NCBI RefSeq assembly: GCF_004770995.1
Contig: NZ_RQHW01000008.1
Location: forward strand, 1 to 64,000
DNA: 64,000 nucleotides
Reading direction: 5' to 3'
DNA from: Leptospira idonii
GTDB taxonomy: Bacteria; Spirochaetota; Leptospiria; Leptospirales; Leptospiraceae
Each line of letters opens with the position of its first letter. Position 1 is the first letter of the stretch. Both the position numbers and the translations under genes were made by a program. Below are positions 18,183 through 27,502 of this stretch, in pieces. The notes beneath the pieces are model-generated. The model was not told where the DNA came from and did no database searches. It saw nothing but the letters and a program-made list of their open reading frames with translations.

Positions 18183-19223
18183 ATGGATAAAAAAAATATT
18201 TTCATCATCACTGGCATCGCTTTGGTTTTTGCCATTTCTGTTTTTTTTCTCGCACGTAGTTTCGGTTCTTCGGAAGACTCAAAAACAAATACGGAGTCAG
18301 GCGAAATGAATGAAAATTCGAATCCCAATCTGAATCCACTCGGTAACGCTTCCTCCGAATTTTGGGACGAAGCACTTTCTCCTTTCAGAGAGGAAGAGAA
18401 AAAAAGTTACCTGGAGATATTAAGCGACCTTCAGTCCGGTAAAATCAATTTTGTTTGGGAAGTTTGGGCGCTTCGCCGCAAATGCGATAAGAATTATACG
18501 GCAGATCAGTGTAATGCGGTTCTTCTGGCCTATGTGGATGCCAATTACGATAGCCCTGACAAAGAAAAGATCAGAGATCTATTCGAAAGTTATTTCAAAT
18601 ACGAAGCAGCTATGCATCGTTTGGAAATTCCTTACACTACCAGTTTCGAAGATAAGTATGAGATTTTGAAGTCACAAAGAAAACAAATATTAGGTGATGA
18701 GAAACACGATCTTATTTTCGGAATGGAAGAATCCCAAGTTAATTTTATGGAAGGATCCAGAAATTTCATCGTATCTTCCAAAAATATGAGCCCGGAAGAA
18801 AGAGTTCGTAAATACCAGGAATTGAAAAAGAAAACATACGGCTCTTATTATGATTCCGTAGTGAGTCGGGAAGATAAATTCGATCATTATCAGACGGAAA
18901 TCGAATTGAGAGAAAAGGAATTCCAGAATCTGGGTCCTGAAGATAAAGAGAAAAAGTTAAACACACTCGAAGTCAAATATTTCGGAAAAGAAAGAGCCGC
19001 AGCTATGGCCAAAGACCGCAAAGAAGAGGCGGATGCGAAACTTAGAATTTCCGAATATGAAAAGCAGGAGAAGGAATTTTTAAATCAAAATGCTTCTATG
19101 AGTGCTTCCGAAAAAGAAAGAAAGTTAAAAGATCTTAGAATCAGAGTTTTAGGAAGCGAAGAGGAAGCGGACGCTTACGCCCGCCGTGCCCAATTCGAAA
19201 AAGAAACCCAACAATTGCACTGA
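18183..19223 (+). CDS. Lipase foldase (Lif/LipB-type steric chaperone)
   Basis: A 346-residue protein. A single N-terminal membrane anchor (about 6-26) is followed by a low-complexity linker rich in Asn and Ser. A long, highly charged helical region fills the rest, as in the all-helical arm of lipase foldases that wraps around and activates the lipase in the periplasm. The segment around LFESYFKYEAAM (about 136-147) sits where the family's R-x-x-F-D-x-x-x-S motif is expected, but the motif is not well preserved. The assignment leans on the architecture and on the lipase gene directly upstream. Confidence 0.7.
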   Translation: MDKKNIFIITGIALVFAISVFFLARSFGSSEDSKTNTESGEMNENSNPNLNPLGNASSEFWDEALSPFREEEKKSYLEILSDLQSGKINFVWEVWALRRKCDKNYTADQCNAVLLAYVDANYDSPDKEKIRDLFESYFKYEAAMHRLEIPYTTSFEDKYEILKSQRKQILGDEKHDLIFGMEESQVNFMEGSRNFIVSSKNMSPEERVRKYQELKKKTYGSYYDSVVSREDKFDHYQTEIELREKEFQNLGPEDKEKKLNTLEVKYFGKERAAAMAKDRKEEADAKLRISEYEKQEKEFLNQNASMSASEKERKLKDLRIRVLGSEEEADAYARRAQFEKETQQLH

Positions 19224-19230
19224 TTCTAAA

Positions 19231-20199
19231 CTAAGGAGAAGGGTTTCTTTGTAAATCCTTCTCTTTTCGATAGTCTTCGTAAGCCTTGAAAGTTTCGTAA
19301 TAATCGTTCCCTGCATTCCAAACGATAAATCCGTGTCCTTGGGAATCTTTTGCACCTAACATTTGTACCTTGATATAGTCTTTGTAACTGAGTTTACTTG
19401 CTCCGATCATCATGTTGAAACCTTGAACCCAAGCGATCGCTTTGGTGCCCGGTTTGGCTCTTTGCACTGTCAGATCCAAACCGTCTTTGATCGTTCCATA
19501 GGGATCGGCCACTCTTTTCGTAAGTCCGTAAAAATGAGAAGGGTATAACATAGGATAAAGTCCGTCCAATGTCTCGCTGAAAGGTTCCACTTTTTGACCG
19601 ATCACATCGTTTTCTATGAAAGGAACTCTTCCGAAAATATCAGCGGTCCAGATCACGTCGTTTCCGCATACCTCTTTGGTTTTTTCCTTATGATCTTTGA
19701 TGATGGAAAGTATGCTTTCGTATCTTTTTTCGTAACTCATACTGAAATTTGTTCCGCCATCCGCATAACGAATGTAATCGAGTTGAATTTCTTTGAAACC
19801 TGCAGAACATGCCGTCCGAATGGCTTTTTGTATGGATAACATCAAACTAGGAGAAGGTGACTTTTCGATGAGTCCTCCTTCGAAGTTCACTACCCTTGCG
19901 ATCGGATAAATTCCTCTCGCTTTCGCATCTGCGACTTGTGCGGCGCTTGGGGCATGGGGTTGAATGTCGATCACTGCCGCATTCATTCCGCTCTCTTGCA
20001 TTGCGGAGAAAAGAAGATCCCAGAGTTTTTGACTGCGAATGGTTTTGGTATTGATGTACAAACCTTCTACGAACGCAGGGCGAATTCCTGCCTGAACGGA
20101 AGATCTTGCATTGGATGAGTTTACATCCGCAGAAGAACAGCCGAATAGGATGCAGAAAGAAATGAGGATAGAAAGGAATAGGGGAGATTTGGATTTCAT
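19231..20199 (-). CDS. Lipoprotein with DUF4015-type putative glycoside hydrolase barrel
   Basis: A 322-residue lipoprotein. The signal segment ends in LFGC with the acceptor cysteine near residue 21. The rest forms one TIM-barrel-like domain: GLYINTKTIRS, AAVIDIQPHAPS, IARVVNFEGG, EIQLDYIRYADGG and IAWVQGFNMM follow in the order of the DUF4015 (GH13-like putative hydrolase) family. The LDYIRYAD block is the most diagnostic. It probably faces the periplasm or outer membrane; its polysaccharide substrate is unknown. Confidence 0.75.
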   Translation of the reverse strand: MKSKSPLFLSILISFCILFGCSSADVNSSNARSSVQAGIRPAFVEGLYINTKTIRSQKLWDLLFSAMQESGMNAAVIDIQPHAPSAAQVADAKARGIYPIARVVNFEGGLIEKSPSPSLMLSIQKAIRTACSAGFKEIQLDYIRYADGGTNFSMSYEKRYESILSIIKDHKEKTKEVCGNDVIWTADIFGRVPFIENDVIGQKVEPFSETLDGLYPMLYPSHFYGLTKRVADPYGTIKDGLDLTVQRAKPGTKAIAWVQGFNMMIGASKLSYKDYIKVQMLGAKDSQGHGFIVWNAGNDYYETFKAYEDYRKEKDLQRNPSP

Positions 20200-20297
20200 A
20201 GTATCTTTTTCTGTCAGATTGCGAAACTGAATCGAAAATTCAATCGAATCGATTGACGAAAAATAGGAAAGATTCTTAGATTTATCTCAAAAGACAC

Positions 20298-20861
20298 ATG
20301 ATAGAAATTTCCAAAGATTATGAATTGAAGTCGTTCGGGCGTTTTTCGGAAGATTTCGCTTTTCCAGTACCATTTAAGGACAGAGCTGCCGAACTCACCC
20401 GTTGTTTTAAAGAAATCGGAAGCGATTATCTGAACCATTTGGGGGACGACGGCAAAGTCACCGGTTTGGAGAAAAAAAGCCTGGTTCAGAAAATGGAAGA
20501 TCTGCTTCTCATCGTGATTATGCTTCGTAGAATCGATTTCGCCCCTGGACAGGACAATGTTCTTATCGAAAAATCAAACCAAAGCTTCCGTCTCGAACTA
20601 AGGTTCATCGACAAAGCCATTTGGAGTATGAGCGGGATCATGCAGCCGGAATACCAAATGAAAAACAGAAACTTTAAGGACTGGTTCAACAATCAGTTGT
20701 CTGCGGACATCAAAAAGTTCATCTCTCTTTACGGCGAAGCCGTTGCGGACAAGGTTTTGACTCCGGAAGAAAAATCGGTGCTTTGTTATCAGTTGGATAT
20801 ATTGGTCATCGAAATCATAGAAATGATCGTTTATGTGGAAAGGTTCATGTTGTTTTTATGA
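20298..20861 (+). CDS. Helical protein of unknown function coupled to the second deacetylase-like gene
   Basis: A 187-residue protein, probably cytoplasmic and mostly helical, with no recognised domain. GDDGKVTGLEKKSL and DKVLTPEEKSVL look like a repeated pattern (about 55-68 and 157-168). Its stop overlaps the ATG of the deacetylase-fold gene (ATGA), so the two are translated together. This parallels the coupling of a deacetylase-fold gene to an unknown gene at 4835-6561, but the two unknown proteins do not resemble each other by eye. Confidence 0.7.
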   Translation: MIEISKDYELKSFGRFSEDFAFPVPFKDRAAELTRCFKEIGSDYLNHLGDDGKVTGLEKKSLVQKMEDLLLIVIMLRRIDFAPGQDNVLIEKSNQSFRLELRFIDKAIWSMSGIMQPEYQMKNRNFKDWFNNQLSADIKKFISLYGEAVADKVLTPEEKSVLCYQLDILVIEIIEMIVYVERFMLFL

Positions 20862-21802
20862 AAAGCAGACCTAAAACAGCCGTAACTTTTCGAGATGAAT
20901 TCCTGTTACACGATACGGGAATCGGTCATCCGGAAAATAAAGGAAGATTGGAATCGATTCTTTCCGGGCTACAAAGGTTTTCTCACGATGAGATTGTTTG
21001 GGACAGGGATTTTTCTCCTGCTACTAAAGAACAAATTTCCCTCATTCATAAAAAGGCTTACATCGACTTGGTGGAAAACGCATGTGATTCCCGTCCTTTC
21101 GGATACTTCGATGCGGATACACCTTTCTCTTCTTTTTCTTTTCGTGCTGCTTCCTTGGCGGCAGGTTCCGGGATTCATTTGGCGGATCGAATTCTTACAG
21201 GAGAGATTCGAAACGGCTTCGCTTTGGTACGTCCTCCCGGGCATCACGCAGAGGCGAATCACTCCCAAGGATTTTGTTTTTTCAATAATGTGGCTGTCAC
21301 TGCGAAATACCTTCAATCGAAAGGGATCGGAAAGGTTTTTATTTTAGATTGGGATGTGCATCATGGAAACGGAACACAACATCAGTTTTATGAGGATGAC
21401 TCCGTATACTTCGCTTCTTTTCATCAGTATCCTTTTTATCCCGGAACGGGTTCTGCGGATGAAATCGGTTCCGGAAAAGGGAAAGGTTATAATTTAAATT
21501 TTCCTTTGTCCCGCTCTTCCGAAGAGTTCGACTATGTTAAACTCTGGCCTAGTTTGCAAAAAGAGATAGAGAGGTTTTCTCCCGATTTTATTCTTATCTC
21601 CGCAGGTTTCGATGCTCACAAAGATGATCCGTTAGGCGGGATGAGACTCTCTACTTCCAGTTTCGAAATGCTCACAAGGAAGATCAAAAAAGAAGCGGAA
21701 GATATCTGTCAGGGAAGAATCATTTCCTTTTTGGAGGGAGGCTACGATTTTGCGGCACTGTCGGATTCCGTTTATGCTCATATAGGTGTTCTGTCTTCTT
21801 GA
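20858..21802 (+). CDS. Histone-deacetylase-family protein, second of two (acetylpolyamine hydrolase-like)
   Basis: A 314-residue deacetylase-fold enzyme with all the class signatures: GIGHPENKGRLESI near the N-terminus, RPPGHHAE (tandem His), DWDVHHGNGTQ (Zn ligands), SAGFDAHKDDPLGG (Zn-ligand Asp) and EGGYDF (transition-state Tyr). The pattern fits the bacterial acetylpolyamine amidohydrolase or acetoin-utilisation group. The start at 20858 (ATGA overlap with the upstream stop) is preferred to a longer frame from 20783, because homology-like sequence begins only at the TFRDEFLLHD segment. Confidence 0.88.
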   Translation: MKSRPKTAVTFRDEFLLHDTGIGHPENKGRLESILSGLQRFSHDEIVWDRDFSPATKEQISLIHKKAYIDLVENACDSRPFGYFDADTPFSSFSFRAASLAAGSGIHLADRILTGEIRNGFALVRPPGHHAEANHSQGFCFFNNVAVTAKYLQSKGIGKVFILDWDVHHGNGTQHQFYEDDSVYFASFHQYPFYPGTGSADEIGSGKGKGYNLNFPLSRSSEEFDYVKLWPSLQKEIERFSPDFILISAGFDAHKDDPLGGMRLSTSSFEMLTRKIKKEAEDICQGRIISFLEGGYDFAALSDSVYAHIGVLSS

Positions 21803-21808
21803 TCCGAA

Positions 21809-23833
21809 ATGGGTTTTCCGATCTATGTTTTGATTTTTGTAGGTTTCTTTTTTGCGTTCGTTTCTTCCGTAAAATCTCATCCGAATCTCATTTCGCAGGT
21901 CTTCTCTGGGCAGGTTTCAAAAACCGACTCTAAGGGGGCTCTTTCTCACATAAACTCTCTCGACCGAAAAAAATACATACAAGAGTTAATTGGAAAAATA
22001 GAAGAACACGAACTTTATGATACAAAACATTGGAAAAGACTTCTTCGTTATAAAAAGAATCTTTTAGGAAAAGAAACATCTGAAATAGATTCGAAAGCTT
22101 ATTTTTTTTCTCTTAAAGGAAATACAAATCCGAAAGAGGAGATGATTTCCACCTTACTCTCCTTTTTCGAAGAGGAACCGGAAGATCCTTCCCGAATGCA
22201 TCCTCAATGTTTTTTCCCGGAACGATTCTTCTGGATGAACTCTATCCTGCATTTCGATTCTTCCCTGCTTACATTCCGCAAATGTTCCAGGTTCGAAGAA
22301 TGGAAAAAAGTTTTGGATTTGGATCATATCCGGCTCGTATTCGCTTCTTATTATATGCAAGCGCCAGCATCCATGTTCGGTCACAGTTTTTTCAAAATGA
22401 ATTCGAGAAACAACCAAAGTTCAGAACTTTTGGATTACGGAGTGAACTTTGCAGCAGACCCGGGAGAGATCTCTCCGATTTCATACATGATCGGCGGTTT
22501 GACGGGAGGTTATCCTGGTAAATTCGGAATCTTTCCTTATTATCTGAAAATCAACGAATACAATCATCTGGAGGGCAGAGATCTTTGGGAATACAAACTT
22601 AAGTTAAATGAAGAAGAGAAAGAACGTTTTTTACGCCATTTATGGGAGATGGGAAGAGCTGATTTCGATTATTATTTTCTTACCGCAAACTGCGCTTATC
22701 AATTGATTCAGCTTTTGGAAGTCGCCAAACCTTCTTTAGAGATAAATGCCAAGGCAGGTAAGATCGTAACGCCTTCCGGTACTATGGAGTTGGTCTTTCA
22801 AGAGAACGATTTGGTCGAAGAAATTGTGTATCGTCCTTCGTTGAACACTAAAATTCGGGAGAATTTGAATGTTATGAGAGATGATGAAAAACGAATGTTT
22901 TTTCGTTTGTTCGGTGAAGGCGAAAAAATCGCTTCTGAAATAAAGAAAGAGGATAAAGTCCGCAAAACATTAGTTCTAGATACTCTGCTTCTATCTTGGC
23001 AGTATGGATCTTTGCAATCGGATTCAGGAAAAGAACATCCTGGATACGGAGAACTTCTTTCCGAAAGGAGTAAACTCGCAGAGGAAACTGTCGTTCTTCC
23101 TGAAAGAAAACCATTCCCTCCTCATCATGCGCATTCTTTGAGCAGAGTCTCTTTGGGGTATGGGAATTCTAGTTTGGGGAATTTTTCGGAACTTCAATAT
23201 AGAATCGCATACCATGACCTTTTGAATTCCTCTCGGGGTCAGTCGCCTCATTCCGAACTTGAATTTTTTTCCACCAAACTTAGGAACTATGAAGGAGGTA
23301 GACAGGAATGGACTTCTATGGATGTTCTAAAATTAAGCTCCTTGTCTCCTTACGATTCAGTCACTAGAAAACTTTCTTATTCGTTTCGTTTCGGATGGGA
23401 TACTGCTCTTGTTTCTGAAAAAAGAAAGTTCGAATTTTCCGATTTGTTTTGGAAGGAGAAAGATCCTATTCGTAGACAAGCGGCCAATTTGGATGTTATG
23501 GCAGGATATTCTTTTGCGAATCCTTTTTTCGGAAAAGAGGAAAATTCCATCTTTTCTTTGTTAGGAGGGATTTCCGCGCAAGGTTCTTCTTATTTTCACC
23601 AAGGACAAAGATTCGGACCCCAAGTGTCGGGGCAGTATTTACATGAGTGGGGAGATTTTAAGATCCACTTTTTATATGGATACCGGTATTATGCGGCAAG
23701 TGGAAATGAAGACCAGTTCACTTCCGGGATCAAACTGAGGTATTCCCTTTCCAAAGATCATGAACTGAGGTTCGAATACGGAAGACAAAAACGGTACGAT
23801 GAATGTTTTTTATCCTACCATTATTTGTTTTGA
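21809..23833 (+). CDS. DUF4105 (Lnb N-terminal-like) protein with large C-terminal region
   Basis: A 674-residue exported protein. A hydrophobic N-terminal segment (about 4-20) acts as signal. The DUF4105 domain spans roughly 125-400 and shows MFGHSFFKM (189-197) and LTANCAYQLIQLLE (291-304), the conserved His and Asn-Cys of this family. The region after about 450 is rich in alternating aromatic and charged residues, such as the closing YDECFLSYHYLF, as in an outer-membrane beta-barrel. It starts 6 bp after the deacetylase gene. A second protein of the same family is encoded at 9267-11148. Confidence 0.75.
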   Translation: MGFPIYVLIFVGFFFAFVSSVKSHPNLISQVFSGQVSKTDSKGALSHINSLDRKKYIQELIGKIEEHELYDTKHWKRLLRYKKNLLGKETSEIDSKAYFFSLKGNTNPKEEMISTLLSFFEEEPEDPSRMHPQCFFPERFFWMNSILHFDSSLLTFRKCSRFEEWKKVLDLDHIRLVFASYYMQAPASMFGHSFFKMNSRNNQSSELLDYGVNFAADPGEISPISYMIGGLTGGYPGKFGIFPYYLKINEYNHLEGRDLWEYKLKLNEEEKERFLRHLWEMGRADFDYYFLTANCAYQLIQLLEVAKPSLEINAKAGKIVTPSGTMELVFQENDLVEEIVYRPSLNTKIRENLNVMRDDEKRMFFRLFGEGEKIASEIKKEDKVRKTLVLDTLLLSWQYGSLQSDSGKEHPGYGELLSERSKLAEETVVLPERKPFPPHHAHSLSRVSLGYGNSSLGNFSELQYRIAYHDLLNSSRGQSPHSELEFFSTKLRNYEGGRQEWTSMDVLKLSSLSPYDSVTRKLSYSFRFGWDTALVSEKRKFEFSDLFWKEKDPIRRQAANLDVMAGYSFANPFFGKEENSIFSLLGGISAQGSSYFHQGQRFGPQVSGQYLHEWGDFKIHFLYGYRYYAASGNEDQFTSGIKLRYSLSKDHELRFEYGRQKRYDECFLSYHYLF

Positions 23834-23838
23834 ACGTC

Positions 23839-25104
23839 TCAGCGGGATAAAATCAAATCGATCCAATCGAAAAGTTTTCTGGAATTTAAAATGGAAAAAT
23901 GGTTCGCTTTTTCTATCTCTAAGGTTCTGAGATAAGGATTTGTTTTTTTGGAATACACTTTGTCCGAAAGATAACGAAGGCTTTGTTTTTCCACGATCCC
24001 GTCTCCTAAAAAATTTTGAATCGGATTTTCAATCGTATCTACGAGAGAATAGGCTTCGTAAGCATCCATATCGTCCAACTCTCCCAGGTAGGTTTCTTCA
24101 AAATATTGGCGAATGGGCGCCCAAAAATCCTTTTCTTCCTTTTTGATGATCCCGAAAGAAAGATCTTTGATGGCATCACTTCTAAGATTGCCTATCATTC
24201 CTATGATTTTCAAAGCGGCAACCGGACTTTTTTCAAGAAGGAAACCCAGCCAAAAACCTGCTTTTTCTAAATAGGAACCACGGTTCGGTGCCGATATGGA
24301 AATCACCTTTTGGAAGTTTTTCACCCATGGTTTGTTTTCCAGTTTCGCATGATACAAACAACTTCTGAATACCAAACATCCTAAACTGTAACAAACCATA
24401 TTCGGTCTTAGGTCCGGATCGTTTTGGAAAAAGATATCGAAAAGATGCATCAGCTTTTTTCCGTTTTCATGAATCGGAAGCCCGTGATTGTAACGAAGAT
24501 AAAACGGGTGGAAATCTTTCTTCATAAGTTCCGTAGAGATACCTTTGGAACGGACTTTTCTTTTTTTATAAGGAACCCATTTTTCCAACCAGATGGTTTC
24601 ATCCGTGAAGAGACCGGGAATAAAAAGGACGGATTGTTTTTTACCGGAAGCTTTATAGGAGGAGACCGCTTCTTCCACGGAGATATCTCTTCCTACTTCT
24701 CTGAAACTCATTTCGATTTTAGTGAGTTTGATTTTTTGATCGTGGGAACTTCCTATGATGCTGGAGATCACTCGATTGTCGAAGATCAAGTTTTCTCCTT
24801 TTTTCCCTGTCGCTTGGACGGCAAACATCGTTTTTTCGAACGCAGTGTTCGTAGATTCGATGGCTTGGTTCATCGCTTCGTCCGTCTTGAGACTTGTATC
24901 TTTGACTGTGATTCCTGCCCTTTGCAGCGCATCTCTCCATTCCGGTTTATAAAAGAACGCGTTGGATAATAGATGTAAGCCGTTCCCCGTGCCGGTGAGA
25001 CTTCCTTTGACGAGATGACGTACTCCCTTGAGAAGAGAGTCGGTGGATTTTTGAGACAGGGAGACCGCTTTGCCGATTGTGGAATGAAGGAAGATTTGAA
25101 TCAC
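23839..25104 (-). CDS. Alpha/beta hydrolase of the PGAP1/lipase type
   Basis: A 421-residue protein with a GTG start. VLFIPGLFTDETIW (about 155-168) forms the strand and oxyanion loop. CYSLGCLVFRS carries the likely nucleophile serine in a variant Y-S-L-G-C elbow. ISISAPNRGSYLEK resembles the P-x-x-G-S segment of PGAP1-like and lecithin acyltransferase-type hydrolases. A long N-terminal part (1-140) without recognised domain precedes the hydrolase. No signal peptide is evident. The substrate is probably a lipid or ester, which is an inference from family only. Confidence 0.7.
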   Translation of the reverse strand: MIQIFLHSTIGKAVSLSQKSTDSLLKGVRHLVKGSLTGTGNGLHLLSNAFFYKPEWRDALQRAGITVKDTSLKTDEAMNQAIESTNTAFEKTMFAVQATGKKGENLIFDNRVISSIIGSSHDQKIKLTKIEMSFREVGRDISVEEAVSSYKASGKKQSVLFIPGLFTDETIWLEKWVPYKKRKVRSKGISTELMKKDFHPFYLRYNHGLPIHENGKKLMHLFDIFFQNDPDLRPNMVCYSLGCLVFRSCLYHAKLENKPWVKNFQKVISISAPNRGSYLEKAGFWLGFLLEKSPVAALKIIGMIGNLRSDAIKDLSFGIIKKEEKDFWAPIRQYFEETYLGELDDMDAYEAYSLVDTIENPIQNFLGDGIVEKQSLRYLSDKVYSKKTNPYLRTLEIEKANHFSILNSRKLFDWIDLILSR

Positions 25105-25169
25105 AGAAGGATTCTAACTGATTGTGAAAAGAAACCAATGAAAATATTTCCCGAAATCGGGAAAAAAGA

Positions 25170-27398
25170 TCAATTGAATTCTAACAGAAAGTAGGTGCCA
25201 TGAACATCGTGAGGAGTTCCGGAATCCGTTCCTACGTTGTCCCTTTTGATACGGAGGTGTGTGCCGCCCGCCGAAGAGCATCCTGCCGATTGGAATTCAT
25301 AGGTAAGAGATGCGGAGTCCACATTGGTTGCCTGATTGATGGCGCCGATTCGATTGGAGGCAATCATCATCGATTTCAAGTAATTGGAAACTCCTCCTGA
25401 CGGAATCGTATCGCAAATTCCTACGTCCGATGTAGTCATTGCAAAAGAGTTCGATTTGACTACGAGCCCACTGGGAATGGAAACTACGAAATACTGAATC
25501 GCTAAATCTCCTCCTGTTCCCCCTCTTTGAAAGGAAATTTGACTCGTGGAAGAAAAGGAACCGGCAGTGTAGTAATTCTGTTCGTAACCTACTCCTCCGT
25601 TTGGCGTATAACTATTGTTAAAAATTAGAAAACTTTTCGTTAAGTCTACCGCAGAACCTAAGTTTGCTGTGACGGTCGAGGTTCCGTGGCTTAGGTTTGC
25701 GATTCCGGATTGAACGGAGGATGTATGCCATTGAACCACCTGCCATTCCACGGTAGTATTGGTGCAGCCGTTGCAAGAGAATCCCAGGGTAGTGGAATTG
25801 GTAAAGGAAACTTGTACTTGTTTTACGTTATCGGAAGTATTGCCTGTGGTTGAGGTTCTTGCATAAGAGATGATGAATGATTTCGCACTATCGACAGCCT
25901 GTGTTAGGTTTGCTGACCCCGTGCCGGAAGTGAGAGTGGTTGCACCTCTTTGTACGGAGATCCCGGAACTGAAATTCATTACATAATAATTGGTGGTGAC
26001 GTTGTTTGCTGCAGCGGCCCCTTTCGTGACTATGACTTGTGTGCCTGCACCGTTTAGCTGGCATGTGGTTGCGTTGACAGTATCGGAACTGTTGGTTTGA
26101 AAATTACAAATCACAAAGGAAGTGCTCGGATCCACAGTGGTTCCTAAAGAATAGTTTGCGGTTTGACTGGATGAGTTTTGTGTTCCGTTTTGAATGTCTC
26201 CGGAGAGAACGATAGGAACATTCAAAGATACTGAGTAAGATACGGACGCCGTCAAACCGTTGAAAGACGAATCTCCGTTTGGTGATGCGGGAACCGTGGT
26301 TCCCAGTGAAATCGTTCCTGAGGAAACTGCGAAATTGGAAACAGCTTTGACCTGAACTGTCTGAGCCGTATTGTTTCCGCTGGTAAAGGTAAGTGAATAA
26401 CTTCCGTCCGTATCGAAATTGGAATCGGAAGATTTTTTGATATAAATTTCCGATTGCGTATAGGTGAAATTGACTGTCACATCGGAAGTGGGAACGGAAC
26501 TAAGAGCGACCGTAAAACTACCCGTTTCTCCCGCATTCAAACTCAAAGTCGCCGGGCTAGGAGTGAACACCAAACTTCTTGTTTGGTTGGATATGGATGC
26601 GGTTACGGATTTAGTCAATCCTGAATATCTTCCGTCCGTACTGCTTGCGATAAAACTGATGTTCGTATTCTCTGTCACGTTCGACAAGGATCTGAGATTC
26701 ACAGTTTGTTGTGAGGAATAATTTCCGGAAGTGAATGTCAGAGCCAAAGGAGAACTTGTACTTGCATCTAACGCAAGCTTTGAATTGGTAAAGGAAAGAA
26801 GAAGGCCCACATTGGCGGTAGGCTGGAGATTCAACCTTACTCCGAAAGAACCAGTTCCTCCCCCTTCCAAGGAAACCGTAGACGCACTTGTTACGATGGA
26901 TGCGGAAGCCTGCTGGATGGTAACAGGAATCGATGCAGTCAAATTGTTGTAAACTGAATCGGAACTTTGAGTGGATAAGGTCAAACTGGAACTGTCGTTG
27001 GCATTGGTCAATGCGTCCAAATTGATCGTTTGTAATGTATCGAAATTGGAAGTAGTAAAAATCAAATCGAATGGAGAAGTTCCTGAACTATTTACAGTGA
27101 GTTTGGATGTATCGAATCCCACGTGGATAGTGACATTTTGGGAAGGTTGAGATGCCAGCCGAAGAGAAAGAGTTTTGGTATCCGCAAAAATAACTGTCAA
27201 GGAAGAAGATGTGATTTGAATCCCTCTTTCGGGAGTCACTGTAATGACTGTTTCGGAAGAGGTGCTTCGATTGGGAGAGGAGTTGAGTAAAAAGCTAAGT
27301 AGGGAAAGTTGTTCCGTAGTGGATACTTGTGTACAATGAGAGAGAAGCAGTGTCGCCGCACTCAAAAAGAAACATCGTACATTCCCTAAAGATTTCAT
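25170..27398 (-). CDS. Large repeat lipoprotein, probably surface exposed
   Basis: A 742-residue protein. The signal peptide ends in LLLSHC, giving a lipid anchor near residue 22. Three tandem beta domains of about 110 residues (about 55-165, 165-275, 275-390) repeat the pattern LTFTSGNYSSQQTV-L near their ends, resembling Calx-beta-like or bacterial Ig-like modules. The C-terminal half contains further repeats of about 100 residues, each with VD-x-x-KSF-x-I. It is Ser, Thr and Asn rich and almost free of Lys in the repeats. The function is unknown; adhesion or surface coating is an inference from architecture. Confidence 0.7.
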   Translation of the reverse strand: MKSLGNVRCFFLSAATLLLSHCTQVSTTEQLSLLSFLLNSSPNRSTSSETVITVTPERGIQITSSSLTVIFADTKTLSLRLASQPSQNVTIHVGFDTSKLTVNSSGTSPFDLIFTTSNFDTLQTINLDALTNANDSSSLTLSTQSSDSVYNNLTASIPVTIQQASASIVTSASTVSLEGGGTGSFGVRLNLQPTANVGLLLSFTNSKLALDASTSSPLALTFTSGNYSSQQTVNLRSLSNVTENTNISFIASSTDGRYSGLTKSVTASISNQTRSLVFTPSPATLSLNAGETGSFTVALSSVPTSDVTVNFTYTQSEIYIKKSSDSNFDTDGSYSLTFTSGNNTAQTVQVKAVSNFAVSSGTISLGTTVPASPNGDSSFNGLTASVSYSVSLNVPIVLSGDIQNGTQNSSSQTANYSLGTTVDPSTSFVICNFQTNSSDTVNATTCQLNGAGTQVIVTKGAAAANNVTTNYYVMNFSSGISVQRGATTLTSGTGSANLTQAVDSAKSFIISYARTSTTGNTSDNVKQVQVSFTNSTTLGFSCNGCTNTTVEWQVVQWHTSSVQSGIANLSHGTSTVTANLGSAVDLTKSFLIFNNSYTPNGGVGYEQNYYTAGSFSSTSQISFQRGGTGGDLAIQYFVVSIPSGLVVKSNSFAMTTSDVGICDTIPSGGVSNYLKSMMIASNRIGAINQATNVDSASLTYEFQSAGCSSAGGTHLRIKRDNVGTDSGTPHDVHGTYFLLEFN

Positions 27399-27502
27399 GG
27401 AGTTTTCCTGAGAGAAAATCTCATCCTTGTATCATGTATCTTATCGGGTAATTTTCAATCTAAATCCTCCTCTGAGAAGGAAAAAGAAAAAAATCGGCAG
27501 AA

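Noticed and set aside
20783..20857. Upstream start for the second deacetylase-fold gene
   Set aside because: These codons overlap the preceding gene in another frame and show no family similarity; the ATGA overlap at 20858 is the natural start.
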